64,000 bases of DNA from Oscillospiraceae bacterium (lineage in GTDB: Bacteria > Bacillota > Clostridia > Oscillospirales > Oscillospiraceae). Each line of letters begins with the position of its first letter. Position 1 is the stretch's first letter. Under the pieces are notes generated by a model. That model searched no databases. It was not told the DNA's origin and saw only the letters and a program-made list of their open reading frames with translations. Below, piece after piece: positions 24,403-32,345 of the stretch. The stretch covers positions 62,001-126,000 of the forward strand of contig JAFQGT010000017.1 in the NCBI GenBank assembly GCA_017415425.1. Reading direction: 5' to 3'. A program made the position numbers and the translations under genes.

Positions 24403-25839
24403 TCAATCAGCCAATGGGCGGATTTTCATTCGGTAGATCCGGCGGAACAGGGTCAGCGATACAGTGGCACTGACAATCTCCGCAATGGGGAAGGACCACC
24501 AAACCGCATCCACCGAACCGGTAAGACTCAGCAGGTACGCGGCCGGCAACAGGGCAAACAGCTGGCGGCAAAGGGAGGTGATGGTGGAATAAATTCCGTT
24601 ACCCAGAGCCTGGAAGCTGGCGCCCAGTGAGATGCCCACCGCAGCGATGGGGAAGTGCAGGCATACGATCCGCATAGCGGTTACACCCATACTGATCAGT
24701 GCAGTAGCACTTTCGTCGCCGGAGGAGCCGAAAATACCCATCAGCTTATCCGGGAGGAGCTGGAATACGGCTACGCCAATCAGCATAATCACAAGATCTG
24801 TCAGCAAGGCGCATTTCAATGTGCCGGTGATCCGCTTCGGCATACGCGCACCGTAGTTGTATGCCAGAATGGAGATAGTGGCGTTGTTGATGCCGAACAG
24901 GGGCATCAGGAACAGACTTTGCAGCTTAAAATAGATACCGAAGACATTGGCGGGAGTCTGCCCGTGGGTGGGTGTGAACCGCAGGAAGACCTGATTCATA
25001 CAGAAATTCATCACCGCGCCGATGCACATCATCACGATGGAGGGAACACCCACAGAGAGGATCTTGCCTACCACATACTTATCCAGCTTCAGGTACTTCA
25101 GACCGAATTTTACATCGGGATTTTTGGTGATGTTGAAGATCACCGCCATAATACCGGCTACCCACTGACCGACGACCGTAGCGATGGCGGCACCTGCCAC
25201 GCCATAGGCAGGTAGATCAAAAGGCAGCTTGATGCCGAATCGGCCTTCCAGACCTGCTGAGCCCATAATGAATACAGGGTCCAGAATGATATTGATCACC
25301 GCGCCCACACCCTGTGTAAACAAGGTATACACGGTTCTGCCGGAGGCTTGCAAAAGACGTTCTCCCAGTATCTCCACAAAGATGCCCAGAGTAAAGATAC
25401 AGCAGATGGAGGTGTAGTCAATGCCGAACTGGCGGGTGGTTTCGCTCACATCAAACAGACTGTAGTAAAATTTTGTGCCAAATGCGCCGAAGAGCACAAA
25501 GAGGGCTACGGAAATCACCATCAGAACAATACCGTTACCTGCGGCCAGATTTGCACGCTCCCGGTTGTTTTCACCCAAAGATTTACTAAGCAGGCTGTTA
25601 ACACCCACTGCAATACCGGTGGAAAAGCCGATTTGCAGGTTCTGAATAGGGAAGGCAAAGCTAAGGGCACCGGTGGCGTCGGTGGATACCATAGATACGA
25701 AGTAGGTATCTACAATGTTATAAAATGCCTGCACCAGCATTGAGATGACCAGAGGCAGGGCCATAGTCAGTAAAAGCCGCCCCACAGGCATAGTTTTCAT
25801 TTTGTTTTCTCGCAGATTGGGGGTTGCAGTTGTTGCCAT
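24403..25839 (-). CDS. MATE-family efflux transporter
   Basis: 478 aa integral membrane antiporter that exports drugs or metabolites using Na or H gradients. Twelve membrane spans can be placed in two related halves; typical motifs are PLVISMLVQAFYNIVDTYFVS near residue 30, GVNSLLSKSLGENN near 80 and the second-half counterpart GINNATISILAYNYGA. The sequence is of the DinF/NorM-like clostridial type; the substrate is unknown. ATG 25839 follows GAGG by eight bases; an in-frame start eight codons upstream lacks a site. It has its own promoter and is not part of an obvious operon. Confidence 0.93.
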   Translation of the reverse strand: MATTATPNLRENKMKTMPVGRLLLTMALPLVISMLVQAFYNIVDTYFVSMVSTDATGALSFAFPIQNLQIGFSTGIAVGVNSLLSKSLGENNRERANLAAGNGIVLMVISVALFVLFGAFGTKFYYSLFDVSETTRQFGIDYTSICCIFTLGIFVEILGERLLQASGRTVYTLFTQGVGAVINIILDPVFIMGSAGLEGRFGIKLPFDLPAYGVAGAAIATVVGQWVAGIMAVIFNITKNPDVKFGLKYLKLDKYVVGKILSVGVPSIVMMCIGAVMNFCMNQVFLRFTPTHGQTPANVFGIYFKLQSLFLMPLFGINNATISILAYNYGARMPKRITGTLKCALLTDLVIMLIGVAVFQLLPDKLMGIFGSSGDESATALISMGVTAMRIVCLHFPIAAVGISLGASFQALGNGIYSTITSLCRQLFALLPAAYLLSLTGSVDAVWWSFPIAEIVSATVSLTLFRRIYRMKIRPLAD

Positions 25840-25879
25840 TGAAAATTCCTCGGTTTCTGTCAAAAATCATAACTCAACT

Positions 25880-25908
25880 AGTATAGCGGATAATGGAGAA
25901 AAAAGCAA
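25880..25908 (-). promoter_or_regulatory. Promoter of the MATE gene
   Basis: Minus strand: -35 TTGCTT (25903-25908), 17-base spacer, -10 TATACT (25880-25885), giving a leader of about 35 bases. Confidence 0.65.
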
Positions 25909-25913
25909 GAAAA

Positions 25914-25941
25914 CTCCGCAAAAGCATTTGCTTTTGCGGAG
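25914..25941. terminator. Bidirectional terminator, mainly for the NlpC/P60 gene
   Basis: CTCCGCAAAAGC (25914-25925), ATTT loop, GCTTTTGCGGAG (25930-25941). T-rich on both exits (TTTTCTTGC on minus, AATTTTTCT on plus). Confidence 0.9.
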
Positions 25942-25973
25942 AATTTTTCTGTTGTAATCACACAAAGTCCAAA

Positions 25974-26798
25974 TTAGTGGGTGCTGCGGATAGTAGTAGT
26001 GATATCTGCAGTAACATTAGGCTGAGATTCCTTGGTTGCGGCAGAGTCCACAGGGATGATCCGGCGGGCGCCTACATAGGAGTCTGCCCAGAGGCTGTAG
26101 CTTAGATCTGCAATGCAGATGCCGCTCTTGGTACCGGAGTGAATCATTTTTCCGTCACCTACATAAATGCCCACGTGGGATGCCAGCCAGGGGGTATAGG
26201 GGAGACGGAAGAACACAAGATCACCGGGCTGCAGATCGTCACGCTCCACGATCAGACCGTTTTGCATCTGGTCGTCAGCGCAGCGGAACAGTGTGGTGTC
26301 GTGCTTGGCGTAAACATAGGAAGTGAAGCCGGAGCAGTCAAAGCCGTAGCGGGACATACCGCCATAAACATAGGGGATTCCCAGCTGGTTCTTTGCCAGA
26401 TTCAAAATGGAACTCCGCAGCTGCAGAGCCTCGATCAGGGGCGTATACTCCAACAGAATGGTGTGTTTGTTGGCAGGAATACAGCTGACCGTATAGGTGT
26501 CCAGTTTGTAGTTACGGGCGACTTGCTCCTTGGGAATATAGCCGGACATTCCGGAGCAATCGATCTTATAAAAGTGGTCAGTCTCATCCAGTACTGTCAG
26601 CTTGGAGCCGTGCTCGATTTGTCCGATCAGCACTGAATCGGAGTAGGGACGATGATATACCTTAGAAGCATATGCATAATCAGCATCTACGGGAACCTGC
26701 TTGATCGCGGCATTTACCGGTTGCGCCAGATTCAGAATGCAGATAAAACTAAGTATCATACAGACCAGGGGTAAGAGTTTTTTGCCAGAGTTTAACAT
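25974..26798 (-). CDS. Secreted NlpC/P60 cell-wall hydrolase with SH3b domain
   Basis: 274 aa. Signal peptide: basic LNSGKK, then a hydrophobic run from about residue 8 to 26 and likely cleavage after PVNA (residue 30). Residues 45-100 form a bacterial SH3 domain (HRPYSDSVLIGQIEHGSKLTVLDE). Residues 135-255 form the NlpC/P60 endopeptidase: catalytic Cys in FDCSGFTSYVYAKH, His in SHVGIYVGDG and third polar residue in MIHSGT. It would cut peptide stems of peptidoglycan outside the cell. ATG 26798 follows AAAGGA by seven bases. A consensus promoter with GTAAC repeats lies upstream. Short low-complexity C-terminal tail. Confidence 0.93.
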   Translation of the reverse strand: MLNSGKKLLPLVCMILSFICILNLAQPVNAAIKQVPVDADYAYASKVYHRPYSDSVLIGQIEHGSKLTVLDETDHFYKIDCSGMSGYIPKEQVARNYKLDTYTVSCIPANKHTILLEYTPLIEALQLRSSILNLAKNQLGIPYVYGGMSRYGFDCSGFTSYVYAKHDTTLFRCADDQMQNGLIVERDDLQPGDLVFFRLPYTPWLASHVGIYVGDGKMIHSGTKSGICIADLSYSLWADSYVGARRIIPVDSAATKESQPNVTADITTTIRSTH

Positions 26799-26853
26799 AA
26801 TACGATCCTTTCGCGGGCATTTTTGCAACCAAAAGGTTACAAAACCGTAACGA

Positions 26854-26882
26854 ATTATAGCACTACGGTTACGAGATGTCAA
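26854..26882 (-). promoter_or_regulatory. Consensus promoter of the NlpC/P60 gene with flanking inverted repeat
   Basis: Minus strand: -35 TTGACA (26877-26882), 17-base spacer, -10 TATAAT (26854-26859). AACCGTA in the spacer and TACGGTT just after the -10 box are inverted copies, and further GTAACC/GGTTAC copies follow, so a regulator may bind here. Confidence 0.85.
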
Positions 26883-26916
26883 GCCTTTTCTTGGAAAATC
26901 TAGCAAATAAACTACA

Positions 26917-26957
26917 AAAAAACATCCCGTTTTTCTGGTTTGAAACAGAAAAACGGG
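26917..26957 (-). terminator. Terminator of spoVT
   Basis: CCCGTTTTTCTG (26926-26937) pairs perfectly with CAGAAAAACGGG (26946-26957). On the minus strand ATGTTTTTTTG follows. Confidence 0.92.
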
Positions 26958-27014
26958 AAAAATAACCCCAAATCTAAAAATTTTCCTCCACTTGGGGAAT
27001 GTGTTACAAAAATG

Positions 27015-27557
27015 TCAACTTTCCATTTGACGTCCTAGAAAACCGGCAACCGTCTGCACAAGAACTTGTGCACCTTCGTCCGGGGGTGTTCCGCCGTCTC
27101 CCAAAAGCAACATTACACAACCCATCAGATCGCCCTGGCTCAAAATGGGAGAGGAGGCACCCAAATGAAATTTTTCCGAAGTGTCGGTGGGATACAAGGG
27201 GGTGTCTCCGGCGGTGTAGCGGTAATGCTTGCGCTGCTCCATCAGCTGCTCCAGAGCAAGAGAGTTGGGCTTGTCCATCAATTCTCGCTTGGGAAGTCCT
27301 GCCAGGGCGATGATGCTGTCCCGGTCTGCCACGGCAGCGGGATAGCCGGCGTTGGCGCTGATGGCTTCACAGATCTGGGCGGCAAAATCCTGCAGATCCC
27401 CCATAGGGGAGTACTTGCGGAAGATCACGCCGCCATCCTTTTCCGTATAGATCTCCAGCGGGTCTCCCTCCCGAATGCGGAGGGTTCTTCTGATTTCTTT
27501 GGGAATTACAATACGACCAAGGTCGTCCACCCGACGGACGATACCAGTTGCTTTCAT
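27015..27557 (-). CDS. spoVT: Stage V sporulation protein T
   Basis: 180 aa transcription factor active in the forespore late in sporulation. Residues 1-50 are an AbrB-type swapped-hairpin DNA-binding domain with the near-invariant start MKATGIVRRVDDLGRIVIPK followed by EIRRTLRIREGDPLEIY. Residues 60-178 form a GAF-like regulatory domain. Length and start match SpoVT of Bacillus and Clostridium closely. ATG 27557 follows AAGGAG by ten bases. A possible promoter TTAAAA/TATAAT lies about 70 bases upstream; forespore-specific boxes were not identified. The gene shows that the organism descends from spore formers and probably still sporulates. Confidence 0.96.
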   Translation of the reverse strand: MKATGIVRRVDDLGRIVIPKEIRRTLRIREGDPLEIYTEKDGGVIFRKYSPMGDLQDFAAQICEAISANAGYPAAVADRDSIIALAGLPKRELMDKPNSLALEQLMEQRKHYRYTAGDTPLYPTDTSEKFHLGASSPILSQGDLMGCVMLLLGDGGTPPDEGAQVLVQTVAGFLGRQMES

Positions 27558-27767
27558 ATATATCTATCTCCTTATTTTACAAATTACGCTGTTAGTATCT
27601 GTAAAAGACAGGAGATTATACAGCAAGTCCTGTTGGCTTTTAATGCATTCGTTTTCTTCTTCCAGTGGTTTGGACTTATGCTGAGCGCATACATTATGAC
27701 TTTGGGCACAGTTAGATGGCAGCCCGTTATCAGCGAGGCTTCTTTTGCCGCTGAGTAATTGATTCAT

Positions 27768-27807
27768 AAAAAAACAGCGCAGTGATTTTCACTGCGCTGT
27801 TTTTTGC
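27768..27807. terminator. Strong bidirectional terminator after the AIM24 gene
   Basis: AAAAAACAGCGCAGTGA, short loop, TCACTGCGCTGTTTTTT, with A and T tracts on both sides. It serves the minus-strand AIM24 gene. The stretch 27600-27767 between it and spoVT holds no gene that I can support. Confidence 0.9.
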
Positions 27808-27844
27808 TTTATAAGAGAATCCTAGAGGCAAACCCCAGAGGCTT

Positions 27845-28570
27845 TTAATCTCCCAATTTAATGCTGATACCGCCGCTATTGCTGCTGTTGTCGGAAACGT
27901 GTATGTATGGGGTGAGACGCTGGGCAATGTTGATGATAGGCATAGACTGGATATACACCTTGCCCGGACCGGTGATGCGGGTATGGAACAGCCCCTCGCC
28001 GCCCAGGAAAATATTCTTCGCGCCTTTGACCGTTTGGATATCCATCGTGCAGCTTTCACTCATAGCGGCCAAATAACCGGTGTCTACCAGAATACTCTGT
28101 CCTGCTGCGAGATCATATTCCTTGCAGTAGCCGTCGATTTCCAGGAACACAAGACCGTTGCCAGTGATCCGCTGCATAATAAAGCCCTCACCGCCAAAGA
28201 AGCCTTTGCCCAGCCGCTTTTGCAGGTAGACCGACAGATCCAGACCTTTCTCCATTGCCAAAAAGCCCCGTTTCTGCACAATGATTCCGTTACCGGGGGT
28301 TACCTGATAGGGGATGATGCTGCCGGGGAAGGAGGAGGCAAAGGCAATCATACCGCGGCCGCCCTCAGCGGTGTACTCGTTCATAAAGATGGATTCACCG
28401 GAGAACATTCTGCCAAAGACCTTTTTCAGTCCGCCGGCGGTATTGGTGTCCATCTTCATATTGGGGGACATCCAGCTCATAGCACCGCTTTCCGTACACA
28501 GGGTCTGTCCTGCCTCCGGATAACAGATCACCACAGGCAGATTGCCGCCTTCAATTTCATATCGGATCAT
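27845..28570 (-). CDS. AIM24 / TIGR00266 family protein
   Basis: 241 aa beta-rich protein of the AIM24 family, named after a yeast mitochondrial protein; its biochemical role in bacteria is unknown. Motifs: ESGAMSWMSPNMKM near residue 28, GGEGFIMQRITGNGLVFLEIDG in the middle, and GGEGLFHTRITGPGKVYIQSMP near the end, reflecting internally repeated beta units. No signal peptide or membrane span. ATG 28570 follows GGAAGGA. A TATAAT box (28594-28599 on the minus strand) lies about 25 bases upstream, with no clear -35 box. Probably transcribed alone. Confidence 0.9.
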   Translation of the reverse strand: MIRYEIEGGNLPVVICYPEAGQTLCTESGAMSWMSPNMKMDTNTAGGLKKVFGRMFSGESIFMNEYTAEGGRGMIAFASSFPGSIIPYQVTPGNGIIVQKRGFLAMEKGLDLSVYLQKRLGKGFFGGEGFIMQRITGNGLVFLEIDGYCKEYDLAAGQSILVDTGYLAAMSESCTMDIQTVKGAKNIFLGGEGLFHTRITGPGKVYIQSMPIINIAQRLTPYIHVSDNSSNSGGISIKLGD

Positions 28571-28706
28571 AGTTGTGTCCTTCCTTTCTTTTCATTATAA
28601 GATTAAAATGCAAACATAACAGTGAATGCACAGGCACTTTTTGTCTTGATTCTACCATAAATTGTATGGTAATGGAAGAGGAAGATATGTTTTTAAGATT
28701 ACTTTG

Positions 28707-28757
28707 TCAGTTTTTTAAAATCAGCTTGACTACTTCCACCACAGGGATCTCCAAAAA
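28707..28757 (-). pseudogene. Relic of the C-terminus of a P-type cation ATPase
   Basis: Read on the minus strand this stretch encodes FLEIPVVEVVKLILKN then a stop. The intact P-type ATPase at 32346-35000 ends VIPVVEIVKLIQRKLGK, so the match is clear over 12-14 residues and about 70% at the DNA level. No further part of such a gene is found upstream; a terminator hairpin directly precedes it. It is best read as the scar of a deleted ATPase gene. Confidence 0.6.
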
Positions 28758-28759
28758 GG

Positions 28760-28792
28760 AAACCAGCGGAGCAATTTGCTCCGCTGGTTTTT
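28760..28792 (-). terminator. Terminator of the small membrane protein gene
   Basis: AACCAGCGGAGCA and TGCTCCGCTGGTT form a perfect stem with a 3-base loop; on the minus strand TTTCCTTTTTGG follows. Confidence 0.85.
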
Positions 28793-29258
28793 AAGTATAC
28801 TGATCCGGTTGCGGTTCTTCCTGAGGCAGGGTTTGGGCGGCGGCTTTCAGTTTCTGCCGCTTACGAATGTATTTCACCAGCCTGATAATGCCGTGATAGA
28901 TCATCCGCAGCACAATGAAAACGCAGAACATTGCCATAAATCCCACAAGACCAAACATAATATCCGCAAATTCCATATTTCCGGTTTTCGTGATCTTCTG
29001 TCCGATCTCAATGGCAAAGGTGATCACAACGATCACGGTAAACACATAGATCCAGGCAATGACCATTTCGTGGTTCTTCTTGGCAAGGTACTTAAACAGA
29101 GGATAGATTACGAACAGCATACACATACCGATGATGCCGATAATCAAAAAATGCAGTTCCTTGTCGGAGAAATTGGCTTCGTAGATGTCATTCAGCTGCA
29201 TAATTTTATCGTGCAGCTTGGCAATAATGCCAACACAGGCATACAAAAGTTCTTTCAT
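28791..29258 (-). CDS. Small polytopic membrane protein, VanZ-like
   Basis: 155 aa with three clear membrane spans (about residues 36-58, 67-85 and 98-122) and a basic C-terminal tail (RLVKYIRKRQKLKAAA). The segment TFAIEIGQKITKTGNMEFADIMFGLVGF resembles the E-x-x-Q then D-x-x-x-N/G pattern of VanZ-type proteins, but the match is weak and no function is claimed. ATG 29258 follows AAAGGA by seven bases. It stands alone between terminators, divergent from the ATP-grasp operon. Confidence 0.7.
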   Translation of the reverse strand: MKELLYACVGIIAKLHDKIMQLNDIYEANFSDKELHFLIIGIIGMCMLFVIYPLFKYLAKKNHEMVIAWIYVFTVIVVITFAIEIGQKITKTGNMEFADIMFGLVGFMAMFCVFIVLRMIYHGIIRLVKYIRKRQKLKAAAQTLPQEEPQPDQYT

Positions 29259-29339
29259 ATAGTGTCCTTTCCGGGGAGAGTGGGTAACTTACACCATTAT
29301 TATAACAGATGCGTCAAGACCGGGTGCGCTAAACACGGC

Positions 29340-29368
29340 TTGCTTTTATATGGAGAATATGGTACAAT
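29340..29368 (+). promoter_or_regulatory. Promoter of the ATP-grasp/SLC13 operon
   Basis: -35 TTGCTT (29340-29345), 17-base spacer, -10 TACAAT (29363-29368), about 65 bases before the TTG start. Confidence 0.7.
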
Positions 29369-29433
29369 GAACGCTGTTATTAGAAAAATTTGGCGCAAAA
29401 AGAAACAAAAAGCTTGAAAGGAAGTGTTTCTGT

Positions 29434-30696
29434 TTGGACTATAAAAATAAAAAGCTACTGATCCTTTGCGGCAATGTAGTACACGTCAAAGTTGTAGAGG
29501 CAGCAAAAGAGATGGGTGTATATACCATTGTTACGGATGGTCTGCCCTTAAAAGATGCTCCTGCAAAACAAATTGCGGATGAAGCCCTCTATATTGATGT
29601 TCTGGATGTGGATGCTCTGGTTCAGTACTGCAAGGAAAACCGGGTGGATGGCGTGATCAATTTTTGCAACGACATCGGACAAAGACCTTTCCAGCAGATC
29701 TGTGAAGCGTTGAACTTCCCTTGTTTCGGAAATGCCGAGCAGTTTTTTAAGCTTACGGATAAAAACGCTTTTAAAGCAATGTGCGCCCAGTACGGTGTGG
29801 ATGTGATTCCCCAATACGATGAGGCGGATCTTGCAAACGGTAATGTTGAGTACCCTGTGCTGGTGAAACCGGTGGATAGCCGCGGCTCCCGGGGACAGTC
29901 TGTGTGCCATACTGCAAGCCAATTGCAGGCAGCCTTGGAAATCGCCAAGAAAGAATCCACCAACGGCAAGGCCATTGTTGAAAAATATATGGCGGGAAAA
30001 CAGGATTTTACAATGTCTTATGTGCTGAAAGACGGCGAGGCATACCTAACCCGCACGGCAAACCGGTATTTAGGCAAAGAAGAAGACGGATTAAACAAGC
30101 AGTGCATTTGCGCGGTATCGCCTTCTGCCAACTCCGATCTTTATTTGGAAAAAGTACATCCCCGGGTAGTGAAAGCGCTGCAAGGGATCGGCCTGAAAAA
30201 TGCCCCTGTGTTTATGCAAGGCTTTATTGATGGGGACACGGTCCGTTTTTACGATCCGGGTCTGCGTTTTCCGGGAGCGGAATACGAAAAATTGCTGCGC
30301 CGCGCCACAGGCATCAATCTGATGAAAGAGATGATTTCTGTGTGCCTGGGCGGTCAGATCGATGACTATGGCGGAGAACTGGCCAACGCTTACAATCTGG
30401 ATGGCAAGGTTTCCATTCAGCTGTTGATCTCTGCCAGAGCCGGTACGATCGGCGTTTTTGACGGTCTGGATGAAATTGAAAAGCACCCGGATGTGGTGAC
30501 GGTTGCCCAGCGTTATTTCGTAGGCGAAACGGTCGTGGCCACAGGTGATGTGAAGCAGCGTATTTGTGAGATCGTTGTTCTGGCGGACAGAAAGAATGCA
30601 AAAGACACTGTAAAATGGATCCAGTCCCGTTTGGTTGTATTGGATGATAAAGGTGAGAATATGCTGGTTTCTCAGTTTGATCCGGAACTTTTGTAA
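29434..30696 (+). CDS. ATP-grasp domain ligase of unknown substrate
   Basis: 420 aa. ATP-grasp enzymes join a carboxylate to an amine or thiol through an acyl phosphate. Residues 8-110 form a pre-grasp Rossmann-like fold (KLLILCGNVVHVKVVEAA); the grasp part has YPVLVKPVDSRGSRGQ near residue 145, IVEKYMAGKQDFTMSYV near 185 and a metal/ATP site around DPGLRFPGAEYE near 275. The pattern is that of carbamoyl-phosphate-synthase-like or peptide-ligase members. Start is TTG 29434 with AAAGGAAG upstream; no ATG is near. It is the first gene of a pair with an SLC13-type carboxylate transporter, which suggests that the transported acid is its substrate. That is inference. Confidence 0.85.
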   Translation: MDYKNKKLLILCGNVVHVKVVEAAKEMGVYTIVTDGLPLKDAPAKQIADEALYIDVLDVDALVQYCKENRVDGVINFCNDIGQRPFQQICEALNFPCFGNAEQFFKLTDKNAFKAMCAQYGVDVIPQYDEADLANGNVEYPVLVKPVDSRGSRGQSVCHTASQLQAALEIAKKESTNGKAIVEKYMAGKQDFTMSYVLKDGEAYLTRTANRYLGKEEDGLNKQCICAVSPSANSDLYLEKVHPRVVKALQGIGLKNAPVFMQGFIDGDTVRFYDPGLRFPGAEYEKLLRRATGINLMKEMISVCLGGQIDDYGGELANAYNLDGKVSIQLLISARAGTIGVFDGLDEIEKHPDVVTVAQRYFVGETVVATGDVKQRICEIVVLADRKNAKDTVKWIQSRLVVLDDKGENMLVSQFDPELL

Positions 30697-30718
30697 AATT
30701 AAAAAGGGAGAGTAAATT

Positions 30719-32020
30719 ATGTCTGATGCGGTTTTAAGTTTGATTATTTTTGCGGTCGTAGTGGTGCTGTTTATTTGGAATAAATTAGCCACTTCCACGG
30801 TAGCGCTTTTGGGTCTGGTGGCGATGCTGCTTACCAACATCGTGTCCTTCTCCGACGGTTTTAAGAATTTTGGCGGCAGTACGGTGCTGCTGATCTGTGC
30901 GATGATGGTGGTGGGACAAGCGGCTTTTAATACCGGCCTGGCACAGTTTGTTGGCAACAAGGTGATCCAGTTGGCCCGGGGCAATGAGCGGTTGGTGATT
31001 ATGCTCAGCACCGCCATTACGGCAATCATCTCTGCGTTCCTGTCCAACATTGCCACTTTGGCCATTATGATCTCTATTTTGACGGGCATTGCTTCTTCCA
31101 ATAAGAAAGTGCGGTTTAAGAATGTGATTATGCCGGTATCTATGGCAGCTGTCCTTGGCGGCAGCGCTACCTTGATCGGCTCTACCACCCAGCTGACCGC
31201 AAACGGTTTGCTGGAGGAGTTCCTGGGCGGAAAAGGTTTCTCACTCTTTACATTTTCTGTCCCCGGATTTTTGATTATTTTGCTGCTGGTTTTGTATGTT
31301 GGCTTCATTGGATATCCCCTCGGCAAAAAGATCTGGGGAAGAGATGAGGGTTACGATTTTGTTCCCGTTTCCAAAAACGAAGAAAAAGAGCCGGTATACA
31401 ATAAAGGAAAAATGATTCTGATGGCAGTCATTTTCCTTGCAACAATGGTGCTGTTTGTGCTGGCAGATGTGATCAAAGAAGTGATTCCTGCGTTTAATGT
31501 AGGCGTGGTCGCATTGATTTCTGCGCTTGCTTGTGTGTTAACAGGATGCATCACCCATAAAGATGCGCTGAAGAGCATTAACTGGAATCTTGCCATTTGG
31601 TTCTGCGCTTGCCTGGGCATCGCTGCAGGTCTTAACTCCAGTGGCGGTGGTGAAATGCTGGCAAACTGGTTCGTGGGTTTGTTCGGCGAAAACATTTCCG
31701 CTTTTGGACTGTTTGCCGTGTTTATGGTGTTGGTCACTGTGCTGACACAGTTCCTGTCCAACTCCACGGTGCTGACCATCGTTCTGCCCATCGTATTTTC
31801 CATCACCGAAGGTTTGGGGTATAATACATTCTCCTTTGCTGTGGGTCTGACCATCGCAGCGGCAATGGCTGTTGCAACACCTTTGGCGAATACTACCATC
31901 GGTATGTCGATGGTTGCCAATTATAAGTTTAGCGACTATTTCAAATATGCCGGTCCCATTACTTTGATCAATACCATTTTCCTGTTGGCAATTATTCCGC
32001 TGCTGTTCCCGTTGGTATAA
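30719..32020 (+). CDS. SLC13/DASS-family anion (carboxylate or sulfate) transporter
   Basis: 433 aa integral membrane protein with about eleven hydrophobic segments. The two hairpin signatures of the divalent-anion:Na symporter family can be seen: AFLSNIATLAIMISI followed by GGSATLIGSTTQLTANG in the first half, and TQFLSNSTVLTIVLPIVFSI followed by ATPLANTTIGMSM in the second. Substrates of the family include succinate, citrate, tartrate and sulfate. ATG 30719 follows GGGAGAG, 23 bases after the ATP-grasp gene, so the two are one operon. A strong terminator follows. Confidence 0.9.
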   Translation: MSDAVLSLIIFAVVVVLFIWNKLATSTVALLGLVAMLLTNIVSFSDGFKNFGGSTVLLICAMMVVGQAAFNTGLAQFVGNKVIQLARGNERLVIMLSTAITAIISAFLSNIATLAIMISILTGIASSNKKVRFKNVIMPVSMAAVLGGSATLIGSTTQLTANGLLEEFLGGKGFSLFTFSVPGFLIILLLVLYVGFIGYPLGKKIWGRDEGYDFVPVSKNEEKEPVYNKGKMILMAVIFLATMVLFVLADVIKEVIPAFNVGVVALISALACVLTGCITHKDALKSINWNLAIWFCACLGIAAGLNSSGGGEMLANWFVGLFGENISAFGLFAVFMVLVTVLTQFLSNSTVLTIVLPIVFSITEGLGYNTFSFAVGLTIAAAMAVATPLANTTIGMSMVANYKFSDYFKYAGPITLINTIFLLAIIPLLFPLV

Positions 32021-32024
32021 ATAT

Positions 32025-32063
32025 AAAGGGCTGCCTCACTTTCTTGGTGAGACAGCCCTTTTT
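32025..32063 (+). terminator. Terminator of the ATP-grasp/SLC13 operon
   Basis: AAAGGGCTGCCTCAC, short loop, GTGAGACAGCCCTTTTT; one mismatch, strong T-tract. Confidence 0.92.
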
Positions 32064-32085
32064 GTTTGCGGTACAACCAGAAACG

Positions 32086-32205
32086 GTGTCATTCTGAGCG
32101 AGCGCAGCGAGTCGAAGAATCTACGCACTTGGCTGATATATGCAGTGGAATTGGTGCGAAGATCCTTCGGTTTCGTGCCGTCGGCACTCCGCTCAGGATG
32201 ACGCC
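32086..32205. repeat. Imperfect inverted-repeat element (about 120 bp)
   Basis: Left end TCATTCTGAGCGAG and right end reading TCATCCTGAGCGGAG in reverse complement; an inner pair GTCGAAGAATCT / ACCGAAGGATCT follows the same order. The ends resemble a dispersed palindromic repeat seen between genes in many gut bacteria (from memory). It encodes nothing and folds into one long stem. It fills most of the 325-base gap between the SLC13 and P-type ATPase genes. Confidence 0.7.
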
Positions 32206-32297
32206 GGGTGTGGGTAGCGCTTGCAAACCTTTTGCAAATTACGCTGTTGGGGTTGCAGACAGGGCAAAGCGTCTCGTTTGGACCAAACCACAAAAGA

Positions 32298-32335
32298 AAC
32301 ACCTCCCTTTCCGCGGACGCGGCAAGGGAGGTGTT
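32298..32335 (-). terminator. Terminator of the P-type ATPase gene
   Basis: AACACCTCCCTT (32298-32309) pairs perfectly with AAGGGAGGTGTT (32324-32335), loop of 14 bases, with TTTCTTTTGTGG after it on the minus strand. Confidence 0.85.
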
Positions 32336-32345
32336 GTATAAGGAA

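Noticed and set aside
27564-27767. 67-aa minus-strand open frame upstream of spoVT
   Set aside because: Starts inside a terminator stem, has no ribosome site and no similarity; treated as intergenic.
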